The notes beneath the pieces are model-generated. The model saw nothing but the letters and a program-made list of their open reading frames with translations. It was not told the origin of the DNA and did no database searches. Below, piece after piece: positions 17,923-28,740 of a stretch of DNA of 64,000 nt. The stretch lies in NCBI GenBank assembly GCA_030431255.1, contig JAUIJL010000006.1, positions 404,613 to 468,612 on the forward strand, given 5' to 3'. The number at the start of each line of letters is the position of its first letter. Within the stretch, counting starts at the first letter, position 1. Position numbers and translations under genes: made by a program. This DNA comes from Thermoanaerobaculia bacterium. Lineage in GTDB: Bacteria > Acidobacteriota > Thermoanaerobaculia > Multivoradales > J023.

Positions 17923-18516
17923 ATGATTGGATTTCTTCGCGGTCGAGTGATTCGTTCCGAGCCCGACAAAGTGATTCTGGACGTGTCGGGGGTCGGCTAC
18001 GAGATCCATGTTCCGGTGTCGACCTATTACGAGCTGGAGAAGGTGGACAGCGAAGACGCCCAGCTGTTCATCCATACCCATGTCCGTGAGGACGCCCTAC
18101 AGCTCTTCGGCTTCTGGACCCATCGGGAAAAACAGCTGTTTCTGCGCTTGATTGCCGTGTCCGGGATCGGTCCGAGGTTGGCGCAGACCATTCTTTCGGG
18201 CATGCCGCCCGGAGAGCTCGCCGAAGCGTTGACCCAAGGTGATTTCCGCCGATTGACCAAGATCCCCGGGGTGGGTAAGAAGACCGCCGAGAGAATGGTG
18301 CTCGAGCTGCGCGACAAGGTCAGAGACCTGCTGAGCGGTGATACCGAGCCTGCCCCCGCCCGCGCCCAGGACGACGACTTGGTGCTGGCGCTGGTCAACC
18401 TGGGCTATAAAAAGGCCGATGTGGAAAAGGCCGTGTTGCGGGTGGAAGCGAGCAATCCGGAGCTGGCCTTTGCCGACAAGCTGCGGGCGAGTCTGCGTTT
18501 TCTTTCGAAAGTCTAG
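17923..18516 (+). CDS. ruvA: Holliday junction branch migration protein RuvA
   Basis: The 197 residues start MIGFLRGRVI at the ATG at 17923. Domain I (OB fold) has VGYEIHVP. Domain II holds the two helix-hairpin-helix motifs (AVSGIGPRLAQTIL and IPGVGKKTAERMVLEL). Domain III (about 150-197, ALVNLGYKKADVEKAV) contacts RuvB. A tetramer binds the four-way junction and loads RuvB. It is followed 75 bp later by ruvB in the same direction; ruvC is not in this window. Confidence 0.97.
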   Translation: MIGFLRGRVIRSEPDKVILDVSGVGYEIHVPVSTYYELEKVDSEDAQLFIHTHVREDALQLFGFWTHREKQLFLRLIAVSGIGPRLAQTILSGMPPGELAEALTQGDFRRLTKIPGVGKKTAERMVLELRDKVRDLLSGDTEPAPARAQDDDLVLALVNLGYKKADVEKAVLRVEASNPELAFADKLRASLRFLSKV

Positions 18517-18591
18517 TTGGGCCGGCACCCTGCCTACCCGAGCGCCTAGGTCCCGGCTGGAAGGCCCAGGCTCGGATACAATCGACACGCC

Positions 18592-19653
18592 ATGACCGAC
18601 TTCGACCCCACCGATCTCGACGACCCACGCCTGGTATCCGGTGACGCGGATTTGGAAGACTTGGGCCATGACCCGGCTCTTCGCCCCCGCTCGTTGGACG
18701 AATATGTGGGCCAAAGTCGGATCATTCAGAACCTAAAGGTCTCGATTCGCGCCGCCAGGGAACGCGGCGAGAGCCTGGATCATGTGTTGTTGTTCGGGCC
18801 TCCGGGCCTGGGCAAGACCACCTTGGCCCACATCATCGCCCATGAGATGGGCACCCACGTGCGCACCACCGCAGGGCCGATCCTGGAGAAGGCCGGGGAC
18901 CTCGCGGCGATCTTGACCAACCTCGAGCCCGGCGAGGTTCTCTTCATCGACGAGATTCATCGACTGGGCCCTACGGTGGAAGAGATCCTCTATCCCGCGG
19001 TAGAGGACTTCAAGCTGGATTTGGTCATCGGTCAGGGACCCGCAGCGCGCACCATGGAGATTCCGCTGCCCCGCTTCACTCTGGTAGGCGCCACCACCCG
19101 GGCGGGATTGATCACCAAACCCCTGCATGCCCGTTTCGGCATCGTGCACCGCCTCGATTTTTACTCCCCTGATGAGTTGGCCACGATTCTGCAACGCTCG
19201 GCCCGGCTCCTGGGGGTCGATATCGATGCCGGAGGTGCCCAAGAGCTGGCTCGTCGAAGCCGAGGCACACCCCGCATTGCGAACCGCCTTTTGAGGCGTG
19301 CTCGGGATTTCGCCCAGGTCAAAGCAGAGGGTCGTTTGGACGAGGATACCGCCCGGCGGGCTCTCAATCTCTTGGAAGTGGATGAGCTGGGCTTCGACGA
19401 AGTAGACCGCAAGGTTCTGGCGGTGTTGATCGAGCAATACGGAGGGGGCCCCGCAGGTATCCAGGCTTTGGCTGCGGCGGTTGGAGAGGACCGAGGCACC
19501 ATCGAGGACCTTTATGAGCCGTTCCTGATCCAGGAGGGTTTTTTGAAGCGAACTCCGCGGGGTCGGGTCGCCACCCAGAGAGCCTATGAGCATCTCGGCC
19601 TACCGTTTCCGACCCGAGGCTCCCAAGCCGATCGCCAAAGAAGTCTTTTTTAG
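18592..19653 (+). CDS. ruvB: Holliday junction DNA helicase RuvB
   Basis: AAA+ hexameric motor for branch migration. The 353 residues contain [12 protein letters not shown], Walker [12 protein letters not shown], Walker [10 protein letters not shown], sensor 1 VGATTRAG and the arginine finger region HARFGI. The C-terminal winged helix includes [25 protein letters not shown] and [14 protein letters not shown]. Full length for the family. It is cotranscribed with ruvA. Confidence 0.98.
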   Translation: MTDFDPTDLDDPRLVSGDADLEDLGHDPALRPRSLDEYVGQSRIIQNLKVSIRAARERGESLDHVLLFGPPGLGKTTLAHIIAHEMGTHVRTTAGPILEKAGDLAAILTNLEPGEVLFIDEIHRLGPTVEEILYPAVEDFKLDLVIGQGPAARTMEIPLPRFTLVGATTRAGLITKPLHARFGIVHRLDFYSPDELATILQRSARLLGVDIDAGGAQELARRSRGTPRIANRLLRRARDFAQVKAEGRLDEDTARRALNLLEVDELGFDEVDRKVLAVLIEQYGGGPAGIQALAAAVGEDRGTIEDLYEPFLIQEGFLKRTPRGRVATQRAYEHLGLPFPTRGSQADRQRSLF

Positions 19654-19701
19654 GCCGTCTCGGCCACATCTCTATTCAATAGCTTTCGCAAGGGAAAAAG
19701 T

Positions 19702-20595
19702 TTGCGTGCTGCAGCCTTGATCTTCAATCCCAAATCCGGTCGACAATTCGCGAGTCGAGTGGTGCCCCAATTGCTCGAGATCCTGGGTGGGGGCGGCTTC
19801 GACGTCGAGCCACGGCCCACGTCGTGTCCTGGAGACGCGACCCGCTTGGCGCGAATCGCGGCGGACGAGGGAAAGGAGGTCGTCTTCGCCCTCGGCGGCG
19901 ACGGTACCTTGAGAGAAACCGCCGCCGGTTTGGTCGGCACCCACTCGGCTCTCGGCCCGTTGCCGGGAGGTACCGCAAACGTGCTGACCATCGCCTTGGA
20001 CGTACCGAGAAAGCCTATTCTCGCGGCACGGGCATTGGTCGGGGGGAGCATCCGCTCCATGGATGTCGGCTTGGCCGGTGACGAGCCGTTTCTTATGATG
20101 GTCTCCGGCGGCTTGGACGCGGTGGTGATGTCCCAGCAGAGCTCGGAGCTGAAGCGTCGATTCGGAGCGGCGGCCATCGCCTTTTCGGGCATGGGCCATT
20201 GGTGGCGCTATGAATTTCCCGAGATTGAGCTGCGGCTGGACGGAAAGGTCGAGAGGGTCACCTTTTTCTCGGCGTCCAATATTCGACAATACGCCGGCCC
20301 GTTCCGATTGGCGCCCGAAGCCGACTACGCGGACGGCATGCTCGACGTGGTGCTATTTCGAGGCCGTGGCCGATGGTCGGTTCCGTCTTTCGCCATGTCC
20401 TTGACCCTGGGGCGGCATATTCGACGCCCGGATCTGGAGATTCGGAAAGTCTCCGAGCTGGAGGTCCTAGGGCCGCTGCCAAAGGGTTTACAAATCGATG
20501 GCGACGTCATCCCGGTGGAGCTGCCGATTCAGCTGGGAATCGCGAAAGGCGCCCTCAAGGTGCTGACGCCGAAGCCCGAGCAAGTCCCACTATAG
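19702..20595 (+). CDS. diacylglycerol/lipid kinase family protein (YegS/DagK type)
   Basis: The 297 residues show the diacylglycerol-kinase catalytic fold: IFNPKSG at the start, the ATP motif GGDGTLRETAAGL, GPLPGGTANVL, the MDVG strand, and the C-terminal beta domain with LQIDGDVIPV. The likely reaction is ATP-dependent phosphorylation of a diacylglycerol or related lipid or sphingoid base at the inner membrane. The start codon is TTG at 19702, with AAGGGA six bases upstream; no ATG fits. It follows ruvB by 48 bp, probably as the last gene of that operon. The substrate is not predictable. Confidence 0.87.
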   Translation: MRAAALIFNPKSGRQFASRVVPQLLEILGGGGFDVEPRPTSCPGDATRLARIAADEGKEVVFALGGDGTLRETAAGLVGTHSALGPLPGGTANVLTIALDVPRKPILAARALVGGSIRSMDVGLAGDEPFLMMVSGGLDAVVMSQQSSELKRRFGAAAIAFSGMGHWWRYEFPEIELRLDGKVERVTFFSASNIRQYAGPFRLAPEADYADGMLDVVLFRGRGRWSVPSFAMSLTLGRHIRRPDLEIRKVSELEVLGPLPKGLQIDGDVIPVELPIQLGIAKGALKVLTPKPEQVPL

Positions 20596-20599
20596 AAAA

Positions 20600-20633
20600 G
20601 GGCCGATGGACTTTCGATCCACCGGCCCCGATA
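20600..20633 (-). terminator. bidirectional hairpin terminator between converging genes
   Basis: GGGCCGATGGA (20600-20610) and TCCACCGGCCC (20618-20628) form an 11-bp stem with one mismatch. On the minus strand it is followed by TTTTCT, so it best serves the secreted-protein gene, while also lying 4 bp after the lipid-kinase stop. Confidence 0.7.
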
Positions 20634-20652
20634 CCAACTCGAACCGCCGTTT

Positions 20653-22014
20653 TCAGTTGCCTGCGTTGTAGGGCGGAATGTCGTTGTCGACGACCAAAGA
20701 CGGATCTAGGTCGTCACAGGCACTGGTCAACGTGATCGACTGCAGGCCCACCTGGTAGAGACCGCTGGCGCTGTGGACCGCGGCCACGTAGGACTGAGCG
20801 AGCGTGCCGCTGCCGAAGTCCACGTCTCCGGTGATGCCGGCATCGTCGATATTCAGGTTGAGGAAGGCCCAGCCGAAGTCGTAAGGCACCGCGAGGTCAC
20901 CTTCACCGAAGGGCACCCGTTGGGTTTCGAGCGGGAAGCAGGCCGGGTCGTCGGGGTTGGTGGGCGGTGAGATGATGATCTGGCCGGTACCGATACAGAC
21001 TTGGACGGCATTTTCCTCTTCGTCGAAAGCGACCACCTCGGTCTCGTTGAGCGGTGCCCAATCGGGTCCCACACCACAGGTGTAGAAGCTCTCTGTGCTC
21101 GAGCTGGTGGAGTCGCGCCAAACCACCAGGTCGGTGCCGCCGTTGAATGGGCCACCGTTGAGATAGCGGACGGCGTGGGTGGTGCCCAAAGGCTCTCGAT
21201 TGTCGAAACCGCCCGTGGCCGCGGTGTAGCGACCGTAGAAGGTGTATCCCGTGGGTGAGGTGCCGGAATCGAAATCATCGGATGCCTCGACATGAACCAG
21301 GTTTTCCCCGAAGGCGAAATTGTTGGGCGGATCGACGATGAAGAAATCACCCCAAAGCTGGTTGTCGTTGGTCGCCACCGGATTCAAGCCGCCGAAATAG
21401 CCGTCGTCACTGGGAAACTCAAGGGAGCATCGGCTGACGTCGTCGATGGTGATGTATCCCCGTGCGATTCCGTCGCCGTGGTCGTGACCCATGCAGAGCC
21501 CGCCACCCACCGCCACGGGCCGGCCGAGATGACCGTTGACCAGCCGATCCAAGGCGTCGCCGGTGATCACGGGATTGTTGAAGAAGGGAAAGATGTCCTC
21601 GCAGCCGTCGAAGCTGGCGTCCCACGCAGGATTCAAACCGTGAGGGCTGATGTCGTCGTCGGGGTCGCTCTGCAGATCGGCGGTAATCGGAATGTTGCCT
21701 TCCAGCACGTCTCGAATATTGACGGTGATGACGTCGTAGCCGGAGAGGTACATATCGAAATCCAGAGTCGGCTGAGACCAATCCGTCCAGAACGTCACAT
21801 GCGCCAGGGTCGGCGTGGCCGACGCATTGTTCACCGAGAAGAGGGTGGTGACGCAATCCGGGTTTTCCAGGTCGACCTCAAAGTAGGGGAGCAGGAGCGT
21901 CGCTGCCGGCACGGCGTCCGTCGTGCACAGCTCGGCTCTGGCGATCGTGGGGAAGAGTGTCGACAAGAGAGTCGTCGACAGCAATGTGAGCAGAACTAGG
22001 AAGGGGCGCTTCAT
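20653..22014 (-). CDS. secreted protein of unknown function with signal peptide
   Basis: The 453 residues start with a clear signal peptide (KRPFLVLLTLLSTTLLST, cleavage near IARA-ELC). The ATG at 22014 is set by GGAGG seven bases upstream; the TTG two codons earlier is unlikely. The mature part is acidic and rich in Asp, Asn, Gly and aromatic residues, with about eight cysteines (suggesting disulfides), and is predicted beta-rich. I recognise no catalytic motif. Its opening, PAATLLLPYFEVDL followed by TTLFSVNNAS, looks like an extracellular beta-sandwich repeat. Possibly a surface or exported structural protein. It has its own promoter with a palindrome and its own terminator, so it is monocistronic. 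Confidence 0.7.
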   Translation of the reverse strand: MKRPFLVLLTLLSTTLLSTLFPTIARAELCTTDAVPAATLLLPYFEVDLENPDCVTTLFSVNNASATPTLAHVTFWTDWSQPTLDFDMYLSGYDVITVNIRDVLEGNIPITADLQSDPDDDISPHGLNPAWDASFDGCEDIFPFFNNPVITGDALDRLVNGHLGRPVAVGGGLCMGHDHGDGIARGYITIDDVSRCSLEFPSDDGYFGGLNPVATNDNQLWGDFFIVDPPNNFAFGENLVHVEASDDFDSGTSPTGYTFYGRYTAATGGFDNREPLGTTHAVRYLNGGPFNGGTDLVVWRDSTSSSTESFYTCGVGPDWAPLNETEVVAFDEEENAVQVCIGTGQIIISPPTNPDDPACFPLETQRVPFGEGDLAVPYDFGWAFLNLNIDDAGITGDVDFGSGTLAQSYVAAVHSASGLYQVGLQSITLTSACDDLDPSLVVDNDIPPYNAGN

Positions 22015-22036
22015 GGTCAAACCTCCAGATTAATTA

Positions 22037-22071
22037 ATGCTAGTATAGCATAAAATCCAATCCGTTGTCGA
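22037..22071 (-). promoter_or_regulatory. promoter of the secreted-protein gene with overlapping palindrome
   Basis: On the minus strand TCGACA (22066-22071) and TATACT (22042-22047) are separated by 18 bp. The inverted repeat ATGCTA-GTA-TAGCAT (22037-22051) covers the -10 element, as an operator for a repressor would. The A/T-rich block contrasts with the GC-rich surroundings. Confidence 0.55.
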
Positions 22072-22178
22072 GAGATCGTGTCTAGGCGAGCTTGTTGCGT
22101 GTAGAATTATAGACAAATGCAAAACAAAAGTCGCTCGGCCAGGAGGGTCGAGCGCGTCAGGCGATGTTCAAAGTCGGG

Positions 22179-23765
22179 TCAGGCGGTGCGCATGAAGTGC
22201 CAGCGAAGGTCCCTTGGAAAGCTTTGGAAGACCTCTGGATGAATCTGCGGTTGTAGCTCACGCATCAGGGATGCCAGGTGCCGACCCCGTGCCGCTTGCT
22301 CAATCGCATCCGCTGCATCACTGCCGGCGCGGCTGATATACGTCTGCCAAATCGCTTGGCGCGGCGACATCATGCTCATGGTGACGTTGGGCATTTTGGC
22401 CACACCCCGCTTGAGCACCGAAATCTTGCGTTTCAGCGATTTCTCGTCGTCCATCGGCTCCCGTTGCCAAGGGGTGTAGGGTTTCGGGATCAGGATGTTG
22501 CAGCCCAAGTGAACATTGCCGATTTTCCCGGTTTCGGAAGCTTTTTCGAGCATCAGCTCACGACATTGGCGCCCGAGCTCGAGAATTGCCTCGATATCTT
22601 CCATGGTTTCGGTGGGCAGACCGATGATGAAATACAGCTTCAGGGTCCTAAATCCATGGGCGAAGATCATTTTGACCTTCTCCAGAAGCACAGCATTCGG
22701 GATGGGTTTGTTCATCATCTGCCGCAACCGGTCGCTACCGGTCTCCGGGGCTAGGGTGATGGACCGGGCGCCGGATTCAAATAGCGGTGACAGCACTTCT
22801 TCCTTGACCGCGGGAATGCGAATGGAGGAGACCGATGAGCGAAATCCCATGCTCAGGGCTTCGTCGAGAATTCGGCCGATCTCCGGATGATCTCCCACAG
22901 CGGTAGCGAGGAAGCCGATTTGGTCCGTGAACGGCCGCGCTCGCTCGAAGGATTCCAGGATGTAGTCCGTCGGGTGCCATCGAAACTTTCCCATGCCGAA
23001 GGTTGCCCAACAATAGCGGCACTTCTCCGGGCAACCCCGGGACATCTCCACTAAGAACTTCTCCGAGAACTCGGTTTTCGGAGTGATGATGCAGCTCGTC
23101 GGCAGAAACCCGGGATCGCGCATCTGATCCGCTTGGATATCGACTTTGTGCAGCTTGGGCAGGGTGTCGTCGTTCTCCGGATCGTGACGGGCGGGCACAT
23201 AGAATCCGGGTGTCTCGGCCAAGCGATCGAGCAGATCGTCTCGCGATAGGTCCTCTTCGAGCAGCGGTAGCATGGCGGGTAGCAGGTTCTCCGCCGCACC
23301 CATGGCGAACGCGTCCACGAAGGCGGACATCGGCAAGGGATTGATGGCGGCGCAGGAGCCGCCCATCACGATCAAAGGGTGCCAGGCATCTCGCTCAGAG
23401 CGCCGTAGGGGAATCTGGGAGCGATCCAGCATCCGCAGCAAATTGAGATAGTCCTCCTCGAAGGAGACCGAGAAAGCGACACAGGAAAAGTCGGAGAGGT
23501 GCCGACTGAGCTCCATGGAGCGTGGCGGGCCGCCGCCGTTGGTGAAGAACCGCTCTGCGGTCCAACCCGGCGCGTCGTGGATCAGCTCGTAAACCCTCTG
23601 GAATCCGAGGCTCGACATGCCGACTTCGTAGGTGTTGGCGTATGCCAATGCCAGCCGATGGGTGCCGTGGGCCGAAAAAGGCCGAACTGGCCGCTCGGCG
23701 GCTCGGTACGGAGCCCAATCCTGCTCTGAGTAGGCAGGGCGTTTATGATTCTTGCCTCGGCGCAT
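22179..23765 (-). CDS. radical SAM protein of the TIGR03960-like family
   Basis: The 528 residues have an N-terminal B12-binding-like Rossmann region (about 35-190, LALAYANTYEVGMSSLGFQ, and IVMGGSCAAINPLPM). A radical SAM core follows, with the cluster motif CPEKCRYCW (CxxxCxxC), the GGE-like strand and the later LAPETGSDRLRQMMNKP and LYFIIGLPTET motifs. This matches the uncharacterised family often found next to rng or TIGR03936 genes; here it stands alone. The C-terminal DUF2344 domain of related fusions is absent. The function is unknown; tRNA or cofactor modification is only a guess. Confidence 0.82.
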   Translation of the reverse strand: MRRGKNHKRPAYSEQDWAPYRAAERPVRPFSAHGTHRLALAYANTYEVGMSSLGFQRVYELIHDAPGWTAERFFTNGGGPPRSMELSRHLSDFSCVAFSVSFEEDYLNLLRMLDRSQIPLRRSERDAWHPLIVMGGSCAAINPLPMSAFVDAFAMGAAENLLPAMLPLLEEDLSRDDLLDRLAETPGFYVPARHDPENDDTLPKLHKVDIQADQMRDPGFLPTSCIITPKTEFSEKFLVEMSRGCPEKCRYCWATFGMGKFRWHPTDYILESFERARPFTDQIGFLATAVGDHPEIGRILDEALSMGFRSSVSSIRIPAVKEEVLSPLFESGARSITLAPETGSDRLRQMMNKPIPNAVLLEKVKMIFAHGFRTLKLYFIIGLPTETMEDIEAILELGRQCRELMLEKASETGKIGNVHLGCNILIPKPYTPWQREPMDDEKSLKRKISVLKRGVAKMPNVTMSMMSPRQAIWQTYISRAGSDAADAIEQAARGRHLASLMRELQPQIHPEVFQSFPRDLRWHFMRTA

Positions 23766-24028
23766 GGCTGGTCTTTCTACGATTCGTGAGGAGACTTCGG
23801 AGGGGGGGTGGTCTATAGTCCACTGCGGATCATCGCCGCGAGGGTGATTTTACGCCGATGGGGTGTGGGAAGCCAGTCGCGGGGGCTGCTGCAAGCGGGC
23901 AAAATCCGATGTCAGCGGCCGGTTCTTCGACGAGGACACGGAATCGCCGACAAGGACACGGATGCTCGGAGACGGAATCGAACGGTGCGAGAGCGTGCCG
24001 CAAAGAGCAAGCGGGATAGAGGAAGCAG

Positions 24029-24961
24029 ATGAGTCATTCGGTGAAAGCCTTCGCCCCTGCCACGGTATCGAATATTGCCTGTGGCTTCGACGTTCTGGGA
24101 TTTGCCGTTGAGGGTCCCGGCGATGAGGTGATCGTCGAGACCCGTGAAACACCGGGCATCGAGATCCTCGAGATCACCGGAGACGAGGGACGCCTGCCTA
24201 AGGACGCCGAGCGAAATACAGCCGGTGTTGCGGTGCGCGAGCTTTTGGACCTTCACGGTCGCAGCAACGGTGTCTCGATCAAAATCCATAAGAAAATGCC
24301 TCTCTCCAGTGGTTTGGGCTCCTCCGCGGCGAGCGCGGTTGCGGCGGCGGCGGCCACCGCGGCGTTGCTCGATCTAGAGGTCGACCGCGAGACGTTGCTC
24401 CGTTGTGCCCTCGAGGGAGAGCGCGTGGCTTGCGGCAGCGCTCACCCGGACAATGCGACGCCGGCGCTTTACGGAGGTTTCGTGCTGATCCGGCCCGGTG
24501 AGCCGCACGACGTCGTAGAGCTGCCGGTGCCGCCGACTTTGACTTGTGCCTTGGTTCGTCCCCACGTGGAGGTCCAAACCCGGGCGGCCCGCACCGCTCT
24601 GGGGGATCAAGTGCCGTTGTCCGCGGCCGTCCAACAATGGGGCAACCTCGCAGCGTTGATCGCGGGTTTGTTCCGAGGCGATCTGGAGCTGATCTCGAGA
24701 TCGCTACACGACAGTATTGCCGAGCAGAAGCGGGCTCATTTGGTGCCCGGCTTTCCCGAGGCTCAGGCGGCGGCGCTCAACGCCGGCGCGTTGGGTTGCA
24801 GCCTGTCGGGCTCAGGCCCTTCGATTTTCGCCCTTTGTGACGGCACGGCGCGAGCGGAGCAAGTCGCCGATTCCATGGTCGCCGCGGTGTCAGACCTCGG
24901 CCTGGGTGTCGACCGATTGGTGTCCTCGGTCGGCGCCCGAGGTGTCCGCGTCTTGCGGTGA
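24029..24961 (+). CDS. thrB: homoserine kinase
   Basis: GHMP-family kinase of threonine biosynthesis: L-homoserine + ATP to O-phosphohomoserine. The 310 residues contain [19 protein letters not shown] at the start, the ATP loop [17 protein letters not shown], and the C-terminal [13 protein letters not shown] motif. The start is the ATG at 24029 (AGGAAGCAG upstream). It stands alone with its own terminator. Together with metX elsewhere in the window it marks the homoserine branch point. Confidence 0.96.
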   Translation: MSHSVKAFAPATVSNIACGFDVLGFAVEGPGDEVIVETRETPGIEILEITGDEGRLPKDAERNTAGVAVRELLDLHGRSNGVSIKIHKKMPLSSGLGSSAASAVAAAAATAALLDLEVDRETLLRCALEGERVACGSAHPDNATPALYGGFVLIRPGEPHDVVELPVPPTLTCALVRPHVEVQTRAARTALGDQVPLSAAVQQWGNLAALIAGLFRGDLELISRSLHDSIAEQKRAHLVPGFPEAQAAALNAGALGCSLSGSGPSIFALCDGTARAEQVADSMVAAVSDLGLGVDRLVSSVGARGVRVLR

Positions 24962-25011
24962 TCCTTTCCCACCGCTCGCCCGGTGGCGGGGGTGGATATG
25001 CCGGGCAAGCG

Positions 25012-25036
25012 AAAGGCGGGGGCATCCCCGCCTTTT
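25012..25036 (+). terminator. bidirectional terminator between thrB and rpoD
   Basis: A perfect 10-bp stem (AAAGGCGGGG and complement, loop GCAT) is followed by T residues on both strands. It sits between the converging thrB and rpoD genes. Confidence 0.85.
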
Positions 25037-25075
25037 GTGCCTTCTCAGAAGCATGCGATCAGCGGAGCGCTCTCT

Positions 25076-26782
<1,707 letters not shown>

Positions 26783-26917
26783 TGGTTTCCTGCCTTCCTT
26801 AAACCTGGGATCCTAGCCGTAATTGCCGAGCCTGGGTGGGGTGAGCCCAATCTCGGAACCTTCGACTGAATGCCGCTAACTTTATTTCGGGGAGGCCGTC
26901 ACGTAACGCGAGAGTGC

Positions 26918-28681
26918 TTATGAGCGTCGATGGGGCCAGATTTGGCCGGTCATCTGGGGGTGGCGGTGACGGCTCAATTGAGCCTTTTCTTCCAGCAGCT
27001 CGTCGATACGAGCCCGATCGCCCTGCTGTTGTGCTGATTGAATGTCTCGTTGAATCTCAGCTTGGCGTTGTTTGATCCAGCGGGCTCGGAGCCTGCCGAG
27101 GGTCGGGAGGAGATCTGCGGACTCCTCGGGGATCGATTCTTCTAACAGAAAACGCGCCACTGAGTCAAGGCCTTCGCTGTTGATCTCCTGAGCTTGAATG
27201 ACCTCCCGTGCCGAGGGCACACGCCCCTCACTGTATAAAGCGCAAAAGACACTGAAAATATTCCGCATTTCTGAATTAAAAAAAGCGTTCGGCGGCGGGA
27301 GGTCTTCAAGGGGTGGGGTGGGGACGTCCGGAGACAGAAGCAGAGAGATGGCTTTTTCCTCTTCGCTACGGGTTTCCTGGCGCCGTTGCATGCCCTGGGA
27401 GAAGAGCTCCACGCCGTCGCGGCGCAGGAATACGGTCTCGGGAACCCCTAGACGTTGAGCTGCCCGACGGGCATAACCGGCGCGCACCAAATTCTGACGA
27501 ATCGGCTGGAGCAGGTCGCGAATCTGGATGGCGGCTTTCTGTTGCGCCCGAGGATTGAGCTCCGCTCGATCGGGGATCAGCTCCTGGATGTGATCCCAAA
27601 GGGCGTCCTGCGCTTCCTCCACCAGCTGTTTCACGGTCTCCGGCCCGTCCTCCAACCGAATGGAATCCGGGTCGTGGCCGGGTGGGAAGGCGGCCTTTTT
27701 GATCCCCAGGCCCGCGCCCATCAAGACCGGTAGAGCCTTTGCAGCCGCTTTCTCTCCGGCTTCGTCGCCGTCGTAACCGAGGACCACCTCATCGGCGAAG
27801 CGTGCGATCAGCTTGGCTTGCTCGGGAGTCAACGCCGTTCCCATGGCGGCCACCGCCGTCGGCACACCGCTGGCGACCATGGCGATGACGTCGAAATAGC
27901 CTTCCACAAGCACCACCCGGCCTTGGTCCCGCACGGCTCTCTTGGCTTGGCTCAGCCCGTAGAGCAGGCTTCCTTTGTGAAAGGCAGCGGTTTCCGCTGA
28001 GTTGATGTACTTCGCTCGGTCGTCCCCGAGGGCTCTGCCGCCGAAGCCGACCAGCTTTCCGGTCGCGGAATGGATCGGAAACATCAGGCGATGACGGAAT
28101 CGGTCGTAGAAACGATTGGTTTTCTCGCTGATCGCGATGAGCCCGGCGGCGGCGAGCGCCTCCTCCGAAAGCCGACCGCGCAATGCGGTGTGCAAGGCCT
28201 GCCAATCGTCGGGAGCGTAACCCAGGCCGTAGTCGCGGATCAGATCGTCGGGAATGCGTCGATTGGCGAGATATCCACGGGCGAAGTCGCTGCTTTGCAG
28301 ATTCCGCCGAAAAAACGCCTGGGCGGCCTCGAGCGCGCTGCTGATGTCCGGGCCCTGCTGCTCCCTCGCCGGACCGTAGACCAGCTGGATGCCGTAGCGA
28401 TGGGCGAGGGATTCGATCGCCGCCGGGAAGTCGTCACCGGTCAGCTCCATGTGCATTTTGATGGCGTCGCCGCCGACACCGCATCCGAAACAATGGTAGA
28501 GACCGAGATCCGGGTCGACGTGGAAGGACGGGGTCTTTTCCTTGTGGAACGGGCACAGGCCCTCGTATTTGCGCCCTCGGCGCTTCAGCGACGTGAAGTC
28601 GCCCGCCACATCGACGATATCCACCGTGGACTTGACCGCTTGCACGACCTCTGGGGTCAGCTGGGCTCTTCCTGGATTCAC
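26918..28681 (-). CDS. dnaG: DNA primase
   Basis: Synthesises RNA primers at the replication fork. The 587 residues have the CHC2 zinc-binding domain (C43, H46, C64, C67 in CPFH and CFGCG), the RNA polymerase core with Toprim motifs (VVLVEGYFDVIAM and LGYDGDEAGEKAA), and a C-terminal helicase-interaction region. The start is GTG at 28681 with GAGGA upstream. The distance to rpoD is 135 bp. Part of the macromolecular synthesis cluster. Confidence 0.97.
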   Translation of the reverse strand: MNPGRAQLTPEVVQAVKSTVDIVDVAGDFTSLKRRGRKYEGLCPFHKEKTPSFHVDPDLGLYHCFGCGVGGDAIKMHMELTGDDFPAAIESLAHRYGIQLVYGPAREQQGPDISSALEAAQAFFRRNLQSSDFARGYLANRRIPDDLIRDYGLGYAPDDWQALHTALRGRLSEEALAAAGLIAISEKTNRFYDRFRHRLMFPIHSATGKLVGFGGRALGDDRAKYINSAETAAFHKGSLLYGLSQAKRAVRDQGRVVLVEGYFDVIAMVASGVPTAVAAMGTALTPEQAKLIARFADEVVLGYDGDEAGEKAAAKALPVLMGAGLGIKKAAFPPGHDPDSIRLEDGPETVKQLVEEAQDALWDHIQELIPDRAELNPRAQQKAAIQIRDLLQPIRQNLVRAGYARRAAQRLGVPETVFLRRDGVELFSQGMQRRQETRSEEEKAISLLLSPDVPTPPLEDLPPPNAFFNSEMRNIFSVFCALYSEGRVPSAREVIQAQEINSEGLDSVARFLLEESIPEESADLLPTLGRLRARWIKQRQAEIQRDIQSAQQQGDRARIDELLEEKAQLSRHRHPQMTGQIWPHRRS

Positions 28682-28740
28682 CGAGATGTCCTCATGATTC
28701 CATCCCTCTGCGAATGTTCTTCGAGCTCGTCCAAGGCGGT

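Noticed and set aside
23766..24028. leader attenuator before thrB like that of the lysine operon
   Set aside because: No Thr/Ile-rich short ORF with a following terminator hairpin could be found in this stretch.
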